Shown: positions 6,526 to 14,555, counted from the first letter of the stretch. The stretch: 16,050 nucleotides of DNA from JBELHO01 sp042091375 (GCA_042091375.1 JBELHO010000066.1:1-16050); one strand, 5' to 3'. Numbers and translations: made by a program. The notes: generated by a model not told the origin, from the sequence alone.

Positions 6526-9500
6526 TTAGAATGTACCACGAAGACTTAAGGTGTAACGTCTATCTGTGGTGAAAGTAAATGCATCTGTTAATGTACCTTC
6601 TTGGTTCTGTTGATATTGCGTTTCTGTATCTTGACCAAGTACATTACTCACTTGCAAGCCAACTTTGAAGTTGTCATTGATCGTATAGTAAAGACTTGCG
6701 TCCATCATCCCCTGATCCTTAGAATACGCCGGTACAAACTCTTCTGACTCACGTAAGGTTAACAAGTACTCTGAACGCCATGTGTAGGCTAGACGGAAAG
6801 AAATATCGTTCTTTTCATACATACCAACAATGTTTAAGTTTTGATCTGAGTATCCTTGTAACGGTAAACCAGTAAATTGACGGAAACTATTGCGATTATC
6901 TGAAATAGGAACGCCACTGCCGTCGTATCTAATACCTTCTGTAGGAGAGGTGTTTGGATCTTCCAAACCGTCTTGGTCAATGTAGGTATAGTTAAATTGT
7001 AAACCTAAACCACTCCACAACCCGGGTAACATGTCATAAAATTGCGAGTATGAAAATTCAACCCCGCGAATAGTACCTGAGCCTGTGTTATCTGGACCAT
7101 ATGCCGATACAGGGTAGACAGTGCCATCCACTTCAACTTCAGTCGAAAAGGTCTTGTTGCGAATAATATTTGACAACTTCTTGTGGAATAAGCCAACTGT
7201 CAATGCGCCCGCTTCGGCAAAATACCACTCAGCAGTTAAATCAAGGTTAATTGACTCCTCAGGTTCGAGGAACGCATTTCTTGCATTGGCGCTAATTTCA
7301 ATGTTGGTAAGGTCAACGGTGGGGTTAGTTTCCTCGTTTTTATCCATTGATGGATCGAGTAATACCTCTTGATAATCCAAGTTAACATTCATTTTGTTAG
7401 CTGAATCAACCAAACTTGGGTAGTAAAGCCCTTTAGACGCACCAAAGCGAACAAGTAGATCATCAGTCAGCCCAATATTAAGGTTTAAGCTCGGAAGCAC
7501 TGTTGTGTAATCGGTACCGTCAATTGTGCTTGAAAAAGTTTCACCAGAAGCCAAGGCAAATAAACTTGGATATTGATTTTGCATCACTTGATAAAGTGAA
7601 CCATTTTCATCAGTACCGCGTCTCGATGTCGCAGGTAAGTTAATACCACCTGTCGATTCCAATTGATAACTGACATAACGCAAACCAACATTACCTTTTA
7701 CAACAATATCAGTATCGACAAAATCGAGATCGAAGTCAGCGCGAACATAAGCTTCGGTTCTCTCGGTAGTACTTGCACTGATGTGACGTGGTGCAAAATG
7801 ACTAAATACGCGGTCGGCTAAATCTTCATAGGGCACAGCACAACCACCGCTGCCGTCCATCGCTGTTCCTTCAGCTATCCATGAGCCGCAGCCAGCACGT
7901 AAGGTTTGTGCATAGTTTTGAGCAAGGTCCATTTGTGGAAATAAAAAGCTATTATTAGCACCAATTAAGGTATTACCATTGTAATGATCGGCAAAACTAA
8001 TGTTGTTAAAAAGCTCAGGAACCACTTGTGGAGAAGCATTATAAGAAGCTTGTGCCATCCAAGGGGTGCCAAGTGCTTGCCAACCTTCATAATCAGTATT
8101 GCGCACAATTAATTCTTTCTCTGAGAAATATAAGCCGGCTTTTATCGCAGTAAAGGCACCATCTAAGGCATACTCAAAGTCTAGCTTAAAGCTATCGGAA
8201 TTGGCTTCATTGTGCTCTTCTTGCTGCAGGCCACTGGCCAATCGTAAAATAGGGTTGGTATTTGGTTCTACATTAGGCGGGTTAGAAGTGTTAGCACTTA
8301 AAAACTCGACTGTTGGAATGTCACCTCTTAGATCTAAAAAGAAAGGCGCATTTTCAGCTGATTGATTACCATTAATTCGCGAAGTCAATGAATTGTTATG
8401 CACAATTTGTTCTGAATCCACATGCTGATAATCAAACTCTACAGTAAGACGGTCTGTTGCTTTAAAAACCAGATTCAATGACGTATCTTCAACAGTGCTT
8501 TCGTTGTAGTTATAACGAGAGCGGAACTGAAGGGGGATATTCGGCTCGTAAACACGACCTACACCTGAGGTTACATAACCATTGGCATCAACTGTTAATG
8601 GTCGACCTTCATCACCTTCATCAAACCATTGGATGGCATTAGGTACATAAGGTTTAAAAGCTTGGTCACTGTTTGTGATGACATTTTCACGCCATTCTAA
8701 AGAAGCCTTAGAATTAATGTGTTCTAAAGTAGCCATGATGCGTTCATCTTTACTTTGCCATTGCAAAGCAGCGGTAAGACCTTGGCGCTCTCGATCATTT
8801 TCTGCCGAGCTCATAGAAAAGCTGCCCGGCGCATAGTAGGTGGTTCCTTCTGGTTGACCTTCAAGCGCTTCGCCGTCAAAAGCAGGGGTATAATTGGCGG
8901 CATCTTCTTCGGTATATTGCACTGTGTCGGCCTTATCTGGACCACAAGCGCGCCAATCTGATGCTCCCGGAATACAATTGTTAGAATATTGACCGGCAAT
9001 AATACCTGGACTAGGTGTACCCCATTGGTCATACGAAAAAGTATCTACGGGGCCACGACTGTGAAAGTTACCTAAACCAAAACCATCGCCTTTAGTTTTG
9101 AGTTCTGATTTAGAGACTGCGACTAATATTCCAAATTTACCTGAATCAGTTTCCCAATTATCAGAAAATAGGGCATTAAAGGATGGCGTCGTTTCTTCGC
9201 GGTAATCACCATAATTAGCTTGTGTACCAAAAGAGAATAGGGCGTCGTCAGAATCAAATGGTTTGCGAGTCACTAAATTGACTGTGCCAGCGATACCACC
9301 AGAAATGAGATCAGCTGTTTGGTTTTTAAACACTTCTACTGAGCCTAATAGCTCTGCTGGAAAATCTTCATAACTTAAACCACCGCTAGGGTTGGCACTA
9401 AAAGAATCACGACCATTAATTTCACTGCGAACTCGGTCTAAACCGCGAACTAATACGCCGGTACCTTCATCAGCAAAATGTTTGGGATCGTCAGAGGCGG

Positions 9501-9798
9501 CAAATCTTTCTATGGTTACCCCTGGTAAACGTTGTAATGCTTCAGTTACCGATACATCAGGTAATGAGCCAATATCTGTTGCAGTGATCACGTCTTTAAC
9601 CGTATCGGCATTTCGCTTTATATTTTGCGCACTAACTACACTCTGACGTATACCTAGGACTTCAATAACTTCGATATTTTCTTCTACTTTTTTACTTTTA
9701 TCTTCAGCTTCTTCAGCATGTGCTAGTGAAGAAAGCGAACAAGAAATTGCTGCTGATATTGCTATTACAAGGCGTTTTCTCTGAAATTTAGTAGACAT
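6526..9798 (-). CDS. TonB-dependent outer-membrane receptor, probably for chito-oligosaccharides
   Basis: A 1090-residue TonB-dependent receptor of the Xanthomonas/Caulobacter type (TIGR01782-like), importing substrates into the periplasm using TonB/ExbBD energy. A signal peptide spans residues 1-28 (cleavage AHA/EE). A TonB-box-like IEVIEVLG lies at about 42-49. The plug domain runs from about 60 to 180, with LPDVSVTEALQRLPGV (79-94), the VLVRGL strand and SGGIAGTVNLVTRKPFD (167-182). The rest is a 22-strand barrel ending in SLRGTF with a C-terminal Phe. No STN domain is present, so it is not a sigma-regulator transducer. GAGGG (9805-9809) lies 6 bases before the ATG. The gene is divergent from a GH20 hexosaminidase, followed by halogenase-like genes and a chitinase, and preceded by a LacI-type operator. 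The ligand is inferred from these neighbours; the barrel itself does not reveal it. Confidence 0.93.
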   Translation of the reverse strand: MSTKFQRKRLVIAISAAISCSLSSLAHAEEAEDKSKKVEENIEVIEVLGIRQSVVSAQNIKRNADTVKDVITATDIGSLPDVSVTEALQRLPGVTIERFAASDDPKHFADEGTGVLVRGLDRVRSEINGRDSFSANPSGGLSYEDFPAELLGSVEVFKNQTADLISGGIAGTVNLVTRKPFDSDDALFSFGTQANYGDYREETTPSFNALFSDNWETDSGKFGILVAVSKSELKTKGDGFGLGNFHSRGPVDTFSYDQWGTPSPGIIAGQYSNNCIPGASDWRACGPDKADTVQYTEEDAANYTPAFDGEALEGQPEGTTYYAPGSFSMSSAENDRERQGLTAALQWQSKDERIMATLEHINSKASLEWRENVITNSDQAFKPYVPNAIQWFDEGDEGRPLTVDANGYVTSGVGRVYEPNIPLQFRSRYNYNESTVEDTSLNLVFKATDRLTVEFDYQHVDSEQIVHNNSLTSRINGNQSAENAPFFLDLRGDIPTVEFLSANTSNPPNVEPNTNPILRLASGLQQEEHNEANSDSFKLDFEYALDGAFTAIKAGLYFSEKELIVRNTDYEGWQALGTPWMAQASYNASPQVVPELFNNISFADHYNGNTLIGANNSFLFPQMDLAQNYAQTLRAGCGSWIAEGTAMDGSGGCAVPYEDLADRVFSHFAPRHISASTTERTEAYVRADFDLDFVDTDIVVKGNVGLRYVSYQLESTGGINLPATSRRGTDENGSLYQVMQNQYPSLFALASGETFSSTIDGTDYTTVLPSLNLNIGLTDDLLVRFGASKGLYYPSLVDSANKMNVNLDYQEVLLDPSMDKNEETNPTVDLTNIEISANARNAFLEPEESINLDLTAEWYFAEAGALTVGLFHKKLSNIIRNKTFSTEVEVDGTVYPVSAYGPDNTGSGTIRGVEFSYSQFYDMLPGLWSGLGLQFNYTYIDQDGLEDPNTSPTEGIRYDGSGVPISDNRNSFRQFTGLPLQGYSDQNLNIVGMYEKNDISFRLAYTWRSEYLLTLRESEEFVPAYSKDQGMMDASLYYTINDNFKVGLQVSNVLGQDTETQYQQNQEGTLTDAFTFTTDRRYTLSLRGTF

Positions 9799-9860
9799 TT
9801 TGCACCCTCAATGTTTGTTATATTGTTATATTTTTTTTATACCTAGAATAACTTTTAGGT

Positions 9861-9878
9861 AATGACAACGCTGTCTTT
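9861..9878. promoter_or_regulatory. LacI-family-type operator, NagR-like
   Basis: AATGACAACGCTGTCTTT is an 18-base imperfect palindrome (14 of 18 positions symmetric: AAnGACAnCGnTGTCnTT) with the central CG typical of LacI-family operators. It lies 19 bases upstream of a TATAAA read toward the TonB-receptor gene, so it would overlap the -35 region and suit repression. From memory it resembles the NagR operators of GlcNAc/chitin regulons in Shewanella and relatives. That comparison was not checked. Confidence 0.65.
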
Positions 9879-9960
9879 TTTGCTTGGAAAGTTTTTTCAA
9901 ATTGTACATATATACTATTTACTTTTAACATTTTAATCTGTAAAAAAGCAACACATATTT

Positions 9961-9986
9961 TGATAGTTTTTATTGATAGTTTTTAT
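9961..9986 (+). repeat. 13-bp perfect tandem repeat (two copies)
   Basis: TGATAGTTTTTAT occurs at 9961-9973 and again at 9974-9986 with no gap, in the divergent control region. It could be a regulator site phased beyond one helical turn, or simple AT-rich duplication. Confidence 0.8.
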
Positions 9987-10031
9987 GGACAGTTCAATTT
10001 TTGTTGAATTTATCTTTATAAATATCTTTTT

Positions 10032-10045
10032 TTATAGCGCTGTAA
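10032..10045. promoter_or_regulatory. Second CG-centred palindrome, possible weak LacI-type operator
   Basis: TTATAGCGCTGTAA is symmetric at 12 of 14 positions and centres on CG. It shares the half site CGCTGT with the operator at 9861-9878. It lies 169 bases (centre to centre) from it, on the hexosaminidase side. It may be an auxiliary site of the same repressor. This is based only on pattern similarity. Confidence 0.35.
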
Positions 10046-10105
10046 GGGCTTATATAAAGGCAATTATCTCAACCGATTTATTGGCGATTATTGAATGCTA
10101 AATCG

Positions 10106-10135
10106 TTGAGATTTTAGTTTAACTAGGTATTTAAT
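10106..10135 (+). promoter_or_regulatory. Candidate sigma-70 promoter of the hexosaminidase gene
   Basis: TTGAGA (10106-10111, 5 of 6) and TTTAAT (10130-10135, 5 of 6) are spaced by 18 bases and point toward the GH20 gene. Transcription would start about 60 bases before the coding region, inside the pair of direct repeats that follows. AT-rich DNA makes chance matches common. Confidence 0.4.
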
Positions 10136-10172
10136 GTTAATTAGCACTGTTTATTTACAATGTTAATTAGCA
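10133..10172 (+). repeat. Pair of 14-bp direct repeats, possible operator
   Basis: AATGTTAATTAGCA occurs at 10133-10146 and 10159-10172, starting 26 bases apart (about 2.5 helical turns). Each contains the near-palindrome TGnTAATTAnCA. They overlap and follow the candidate -10 of the hexosaminidase promoter, a usual place for a repressor. The regulator is unknown. Confidence 0.6.
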
Positions 10173-10195
10173 ATAAAAATAACTGTCATGAAAAT

Positions 10196-10202
10196 AGAGG
10201 AG
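10196..10202 (+). promoter_or_regulatory. Ribosome binding site that favours a TTG start
   Basis: AGAGGAG lies 6 bases before TTG at 10209. The in-frame ATG at 10188 has no purine-rich site before it. The site therefore argues for translation from TTG. Confidence 0.6.
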
Positions 10203-10208
10203 TTTAGT

Positions 10209-12809
10209 TTGGACAAAAGATTGATACCTTATGTTTTTATTTGGTTTGTTTTGGTTACTTGTGGCAGTCAAGCACAAGCACTAAAAAATACTTGTGTGTT
10301 AGCTTTAATGCCTTGTCCAAATAGTATCAGTTTGGTTGAAGGTAACTTCTCGTTTGTGCCACAAATGACCATTTACATTAAAGGCATGAGTCAAAAAAGA
10401 AAGGACTTTGCTTTAACACATTTTAGCGGCCAGTTACAGCGTTTCAACAACAATAATAAGTCTTGGTTGCACGCTACAAAATCGCAAGTTAATGCCGATA
10501 TTGTTGTTATTGTGCCCAACAAATCCCAGCAATTCATGTCAGAACAGGGCCTTTATCATTTGCCTAAGCTAGGCGACGATGAAAGCTATCAATTAAGTAT
10601 AAAACCTCAACAAATTGTTATCCGCGCAGCTAGTGAATTTGGCGCATTACATGGCTTAACCACACTGCTGCAAATTGTTGCCAATGTTGGTGATAAAGTT
10701 AAAGAAAAGCAAGAACCTGCGGAAATATCATTGCCACAACTTGATATTGTCGACCAACCTAGATTTCAATGGCGTGGTTTACTCATTGATAGTGTTCGTC
10801 ACTTTATGCCAATGACTGAACTCAAACGACAACTCGATGGTATGGCCGCTGCCAAGTTAAATGTTTTTCACTGGCATCTCACTGATGATCAAGGTTGGCG
10901 AATTGAATCTAAACGCTATCCTAAATTGCATCAACTCGGCGCAGATCAGTTATTTTATAGCCAAGCTGAAATTATTGAATTAGTCGATTATGCAAGTTTA
11001 TTGGGGATCCGGGTTGTGCCTGAATTTGATATTCCGGGGCATGCATCAGCCATTGCGGTTGCATATCCGCAACTTATGGCTTTAAGCAAAAGCTATCAAA
11101 TGCAGCGTCAATGGGGCGTTTTTGAGCCATTACTGAACGTCAGTGATGAAAGTGTTTACCATTTTATAGAGCAAATAGTTGCTGAACTTACCGGGCTGTT
11201 TCCCGATGAATATTTGCATATTGGCGGTGATGAAGTCAATCCAAAGCAATGGTTAGAAAATGATGATATTAAACAATTAATGGCTGATGAAAAGTTGTTA
11301 AACGGTGAGGATATCCAAGCCTATTTTAATCATAAAGTGCAAAATATATTATTGAAAAATAACCGTAAGATGATGGGCTGGGATGAAATATTTCACCCTG
11401 ATCTGTCAGCTGATATTGTTGTCCAGTCATGGCGTGGTTTGCAGTCTTTGCATCAAATTGCCAATCAAGGATACCAAGGCATACTATCAACAGGCTTTTA
11501 TATTGATCAACCACAATACAGTGCATATCACTATCGCAATGATCCTATGTCAGCCAATGGTGTAATTCAACACCAGACAACTGATGGGAAATTGACTAGT
11601 ACGCAAAAAGCCTTTGCTTGGCAGTTAACTGTACCCCGATTGAAAGGCTCAGCTGTCAAAGGCACATTTATCTTAATTACTGAGACACTTGATAACACTG
11701 ATATACGTTTAGCTGGTTACTTAAAACTTAATAATAACAATTATAAAAAGGTGATAATTACCAAGCCAATACTATCATTGAAGCAATACTCACCTAATCA
11801 TGTAAATGTGATATCCACCATGGATAGCTGGATGGGACCGCTGCGTTTTGAACAAGAGTTAATCATTAATCAACAGGGGGAGTTGATAAAGAGCAAAGAA
11901 ATCGAAGTAGATGATCACAATTCACAAAAAACTCAATTTTACATTGGCAATGCCAGCTACCCGGCAATTTTTGCTGCAGTAGCCCCGCCTATTTTAACCG
12001 AGATATTTTCAAATAGTGCTGAACTGAAAAATAGCGACTCTATTCTTGGTGGCGAAGCGACACTGTGGTCTGAGTTAGTTACCAAAGACAATATAGATTT
12101 AAGGGTTTGGCCTCGACTATTTGTGATTGCTGAACGGTTGTGGTCTAACCAAGAGATCAATGATATTGACAACATGTATCAACGCTTATTTAGCATCGAT
12201 AAATATGCTCACAACACCTTAGGGCTTCTGCATAAAGCTCAACAGCACACTGGTTTTGTACAGTTATTGACTATTGCAGAGGGCAATACTAACGAGGCAA
12301 AAGAGCTTATTTCTAGTTTACAATTTTTTTCGCAAATGTTTGAACCCGCTCATTATTACACTAGGCATCATCTAAAGTATCAACAAAAGCTTTATCATCA
12401 ACAGGCGCCATTAGTGAGCTTTGTCGACTTTTTACCCGTTGAAAGTTTTCCAGTAATACAATTAAAGCTCCTAGTGGAACGCTATAGCAATGGCGAAACA
12501 TCTGTATTATCAACTTTTATCAATAAATTAAACTTTTGGAAAACGCATACAAATAAACTCAATAAAGCAATACAAAACCATCATAAACTTGCTCATTTAT
12601 TACCACTAATTAACCAATTTAATGAGTTTTATCGTTTAGTTTCGCCGTATATACAGAAATGTCGACAAGGCCAAGCTTATCAGCATGAGCAAATTTCCAC
12701 AGTGTATGATCAAATAAAGCAAACTCGACAACAACAAACAGAAACCATCTTAGCCATTATCCCTGTTGTTGAACAGTTGCTAGCAAGTTGTCAAATTCAC
12801 AATCAATAA
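10209..12809 (+). CDS. GH20 beta-N-acetylhexosaminidase with inserted domain
   Basis: A GH20 enzyme that removes terminal GlcNAc from chito-oligosaccharides, probably in the periplasm. The TTG start (866 residues) has a strong Shine-Dalgarno site and gives a normal signal peptide (MDKRLIPYVFIW... to about SQAQA). The in-frame ATG at 10188 would add seven residues (873). Numbering from 10188: the N-terminal GH20b-like domain is about 40-190, and the catalytic barrel starts at WRGLLID (195-201). FHWHLTDDQGWR is at 227-238, and HIGGDEV (344-350) holds the catalytic Asp348-Glu349 pair. MGWDEI (396-401) and VQSWRG follow. The barrel is interrupted after about 453 by some 150 beta-rich residues, then resumes at GGEATLWSE (621-629). 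A helical C-terminal extension runs from about 680 to the end. It is divergent from the TonB receptor gene and followed 29 bases later by a propeller gene. Confidence 0.93.
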   Translation: MDKRLIPYVFIWFVLVTCGSQAQALKNTCVLALMPCPNSISLVEGNFSFVPQMTIYIKGMSQKRKDFALTHFSGQLQRFNNNNKSWLHATKSQVNADIVVIVPNKSQQFMSEQGLYHLPKLGDDESYQLSIKPQQIVIRAASEFGALHGLTTLLQIVANVGDKVKEKQEPAEISLPQLDIVDQPRFQWRGLLIDSVRHFMPMTELKRQLDGMAAAKLNVFHWHLTDDQGWRIESKRYPKLHQLGADQLFYSQAEIIELVDYASLLGIRVVPEFDIPGHASAIAVAYPQLMALSKSYQMQRQWGVFEPLLNVSDESVYHFIEQIVAELTGLFPDEYLHIGGDEVNPKQWLENDDIKQLMADEKLLNGEDIQAYFNHKVQNILLKNNRKMMGWDEIFHPDLSADIVVQSWRGLQSLHQIANQGYQGILSTGFYIDQPQYSAYHYRNDPMSANGVIQHQTTDGKLTSTQKAFAWQLTVPRLKGSAVKGTFILITETLDNTDIRLAGYLKLNNNNYKKVIITKPILSLKQYSPNHVNVISTMDSWMGPLRFEQELIINQQGELIKSKEIEVDDHNSQKTQFYIGNASYPAIFAAVAPPILTEIFSNSAELKNSDSILGGEATLWSELVTKDNIDLRVWPRLFVIAERLWSNQEINDIDNMYQRLFSIDKYAHNTLGLLHKAQQHTGFVQLLTIAEGNTNEAKELISSLQFFSQMFEPAHYYTRHHLKYQQKLYHQQAPLVSFVDFLPVESFPVIQLKLLVERYSNGETSVLSTFINKLNFWKTHTNKLNKAIQNHHKLAHLLPLINQFNEFYRLVSPYIQKCRQGQAYQHEQISTVYDQIKQTRQQQTETILAIIPVVEQLLASCQIHNQ

Positions 12810-12838
12810 TTTATCCCTATTTATTACCGAGACCTATA

Positions 12839-13744
12839 ATGCATAAATTTACTTTACTCTGCCTTCTAACTATATCGACTACTGTCGTATTTGCCGAGGA
12901 TTTAAAAAACAGCGGTTCTGCTGCCCCTTACCAAAGTGAGGATTGGATAACTGACCATGTTTTCACCTCAGGTATTGAAGGACCGGCGGTGAGTAGAGAG
13001 GGGCACCTTTACGTAGTCAATTATCGACAGCAAGGCACAATAGGCCGAGTTACTGGCAAAAATAAAGTCGAATTATTTGTGCGTTTGCCCAATGGCTCCA
13101 TCGGCAATGGCATTCGCTTTGATGATCAAGGCAATATGTATATTGCTGATTACGTCAACCACAATATCTTGCTGGTTAAATCAACTCAGTTCAATAGTGT
13201 TGCTGTTAATAAAGTAGGTATTGATATTTATGCGCATTCATCTGCTATGCATCAACCTAATGATATTGCCATCATGAATAATGGTACAATCTTCGCCTCA
13301 GATCCTAATTGGGCCAATAACTCTGGAAACTTGTGGCGAATTAATAAGGATAGACAGGTTGTTTTACTGGAAAGCGGAATGGGCACAACCAATGGCATAG
13401 CGGTTAGTACCGATAATAAAAGCTTATATGTCAATGAAAGTATTCAAGGTAATGTCTGGAAATACGATATTGATGATCTGGGCAATATTAGTAACAAATC
13501 TTTGCTAGTCAATTTCACTGATCACGGTTTAGATGGTATGAGAACTGACCAACAAGGTAACTTATATATCGCTCGTTATGGCAAAGGCACTATTGCTGTG
13601 GTTTCTGCTCAGGGCAAACTCATTAATGAAATCCAATTAAAAGGAAAATTTCCTACTAATGTTGCATTTGGTGGTACTGATCACAAACGAGTATTCGTCA
13701 CCATGCAAAAACGAGGTGCGATAGAAACATTTATTATTAACTAA
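12839..13744 (+). CDS. Secreted SMP-30/gluconolactonase-type beta-propeller
   Basis: A 301-residue protein of the SMP-30/gluconolactonase/LRE superfamily. I chose ATG 12839 because it gives a clean signal peptide (MHKFTLLCLLTISTTVVFA/ED); the open frame extends to 12788, but that would overlap the hexosaminidase and hide the signal. Six blade-like repeats are visible (for example EGHLYVVNY, GNMYIADYV, GTIFASDP, KSLYVNES, GNLYIARYG). The family's metal ligands can be matched: Glu47 in IEGP, Asn141 in QPND, Asn185 in TNGI and Asp232 in LDGM. Family members are metal-dependent lactonases or esterases. It sits 29 bases after the GH20 gene on the same strand, so co-transcription is likely. A periplasmic lactonase acting on oxidised chito-oligosaccharides would fit but is inference. 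A purely binding NHL-like propeller is the alternative. Confidence 0.8.
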   Translation: MHKFTLLCLLTISTTVVFAEDLKNSGSAAPYQSEDWITDHVFTSGIEGPAVSREGHLYVVNYRQQGTIGRVTGKNKVELFVRLPNGSIGNGIRFDDQGNMYIADYVNHNILLVKSTQFNSVAVNKVGIDIYAHSSAMHQPNDIAIMNNGTIFASDPNWANNSGNLWRINKDRQVVLLESGMGTTNGIAVSTDNKSLYVNESIQGNVWKYDIDDLGNISNKSLLVNFTDHGLDGMRTDQQGNLYIARYGKGTIAVVSAQGKLINEIQLKGKFPTNVAFGGTDHKRVFVTMQKRGAIETFIIN

Positions 13745-14054
13745 TACAATACACAAATGACAGTTATTGATTGTTTTAAGTTGGTTACTTTCATTAGTGA
13801 TTTTTAATTCGTGATTTTTATTGCATATAATCAGTGATCTCTTTATGTAAATATAACGTAAACATAAATGTTTTCTCTTTGCTGCATATACATGCAACTA
13901 GTTCATCACTATTTGTTGGTAGGCTTTGAAGTAAACACTTTGCTCTATTGTTTTAGCTAAAAAATTAAGCTTATATACTGAGCTTGTATATTGGTGTAAA
14001 TAATTAGCATTATTTAAATACATTTATTTTTACTAACATTTCACAGGAGCCTCA
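13745..14054. promoter_or_regulatory. Intergenic region upstream of the DUF2878 operon
   Basis: 310 AT-rich bases with no gene. It contains a 10-bp direct repeat GTGATTTTTA (13797-13806, 13811-13820), an inverted repeat TTTATGT/ACATAAA (13842-13868), a small palindrome TGCAT-atac-ATGCA (13883-13896) and a possible ECF-sigma promoter (13835-13860). No convincing terminator of the upstream pair of genes was found. Confidence 0.5.
13835..13860 (+). promoter_or_regulatory. Possible ECF (ChrR-partner sigma-E type) promoter
   Basis: TGATCT (13835-13840) and CGTA (13857-13860) are separated by 16 bases. This resembles the TGATCC / CGTA pattern I recall for ECF sigma factors paired with ChrR. It points toward the DUF2878 operon, which would have a leader of about 185 bases. 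Only short motifs match, so chance is possible. Confidence 0.35.
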
Positions 14055-14555
14055 ATGTTATTCAATATATTAGGTTTTAATTTATCGTGGTTTGGGCTGA
14101 TTTTAATAGGTAACAAGTTTATACCTTTAGCTGTTATATTTTTAGCTATCCACCTTTATTTGGTAAAACACAAAACTTGTGAAATTAAGCTGATTTTGAC
14201 TGTTACAACCATTGGTATCGCTGTTGATTCATTACTTTATTATTTCGGAGTATATCGTTTCAATGATCCCGCTTTACCAATCTGGTTGTTAGTTTTGTGG
14301 GCTTGTTTTGCTGCCACTATTTCAACCAGTTTAGGTTTTTTAAGTTCATCAGTATTATTGCAATTGCTCGCCGGTGTTTTAGCCCCTCTGAGTTACTTAG
14401 CGGCAGTAAAGTTTTCAGTGATCAGCCTAAATTACCCTCCCTTAGTTTATTTTTGTATTTTAGCCTGCTTATGGTCGCCTTTAATGGTGGTGTTTTTTAA
14501 TTTAAAGAAGAATTTTTATGCTATGGAAAATTCAACGGTAAAAGTCAATGATTAA
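14055..14555 (+). CDS. DUF2878 family inner-membrane protein
   Basis: A 166-residue, very hydrophobic protein with about five predicted membrane segments (roughly 2-19, 22-37, 45-65, 75-118 as one or two, and 128-150) and a short polar C-terminal tail. The sequence (NLSWF near the N terminus, VDSLLYYFGVYRF in the middle, PIWLLVLWACFA later) matches my recollection of DUF2878 proteins, which have no known activity. AGGAG (14045-14049) lies 5 bases before the ATG. The next gene starts inside its last codons (8-base overlap), so the two are translationally coupled. In marine gammaproteobacteria this family commonly precedes chalcone-isomerase-like and DUF3833 genes, as here. A role in a membrane-lipid or light/oxidative stress response is inferred from context only. 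Confidence 0.85.
   Translation: MLFNILGFNLSWFGLILIGNKFIPLAVIFLAIHLYLVKHKTCEIKLILTVTTIGIAVDSLLYYFGVYRFNDPALPIWLLVLWACFAATISTSLGFLSSSVLLQLLAGVLAPLSYLAAVKFSVISLNYPPLVYFCILACLWSPLMVVFFNLKKNFYAMENSTVKVND

Larger units (their letters stand above)
9799..10187. promoter_or_regulatory. Divergent regulatory region between the TonB receptor and hexosaminidase genes
   Basis: An AT-rich spacer of 389 bases shared by two divergent transcripts. It holds a LacI-type palindrome (9861-9878), a TATAAA that could be the receptor -10 (9836-9841, minus strand), a 13-bp tandem repeat (9961-9986), a second CG-centred palindrome (10032-10045), a candidate promoter (10106-10135) and a pair of 14-bp direct repeats (10133-10172) before the hexosaminidase gene. 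No coding sequence is seen in it. Confidence 0.7.

Noticed and set aside
8811..9032. Minus-strand open frame of 73 codons inside the TonB receptor gene, and other similar short frames on both strands within large genes
   Set aside because: They overlap strongly supported genes in another frame, with no ribosome site or recognisable domain.
12788..12838. N-terminal extension of the propeller gene
   Set aside because: It would overlap the hexosaminidase end and place a Pro-rich stretch before an obvious signal peptide.
13797..13820. GTGATTTTTA repeated at 14-base spacing as a CRISPR or iteron array
   Set aside because: Only two short AT-rich copies; no array structure.
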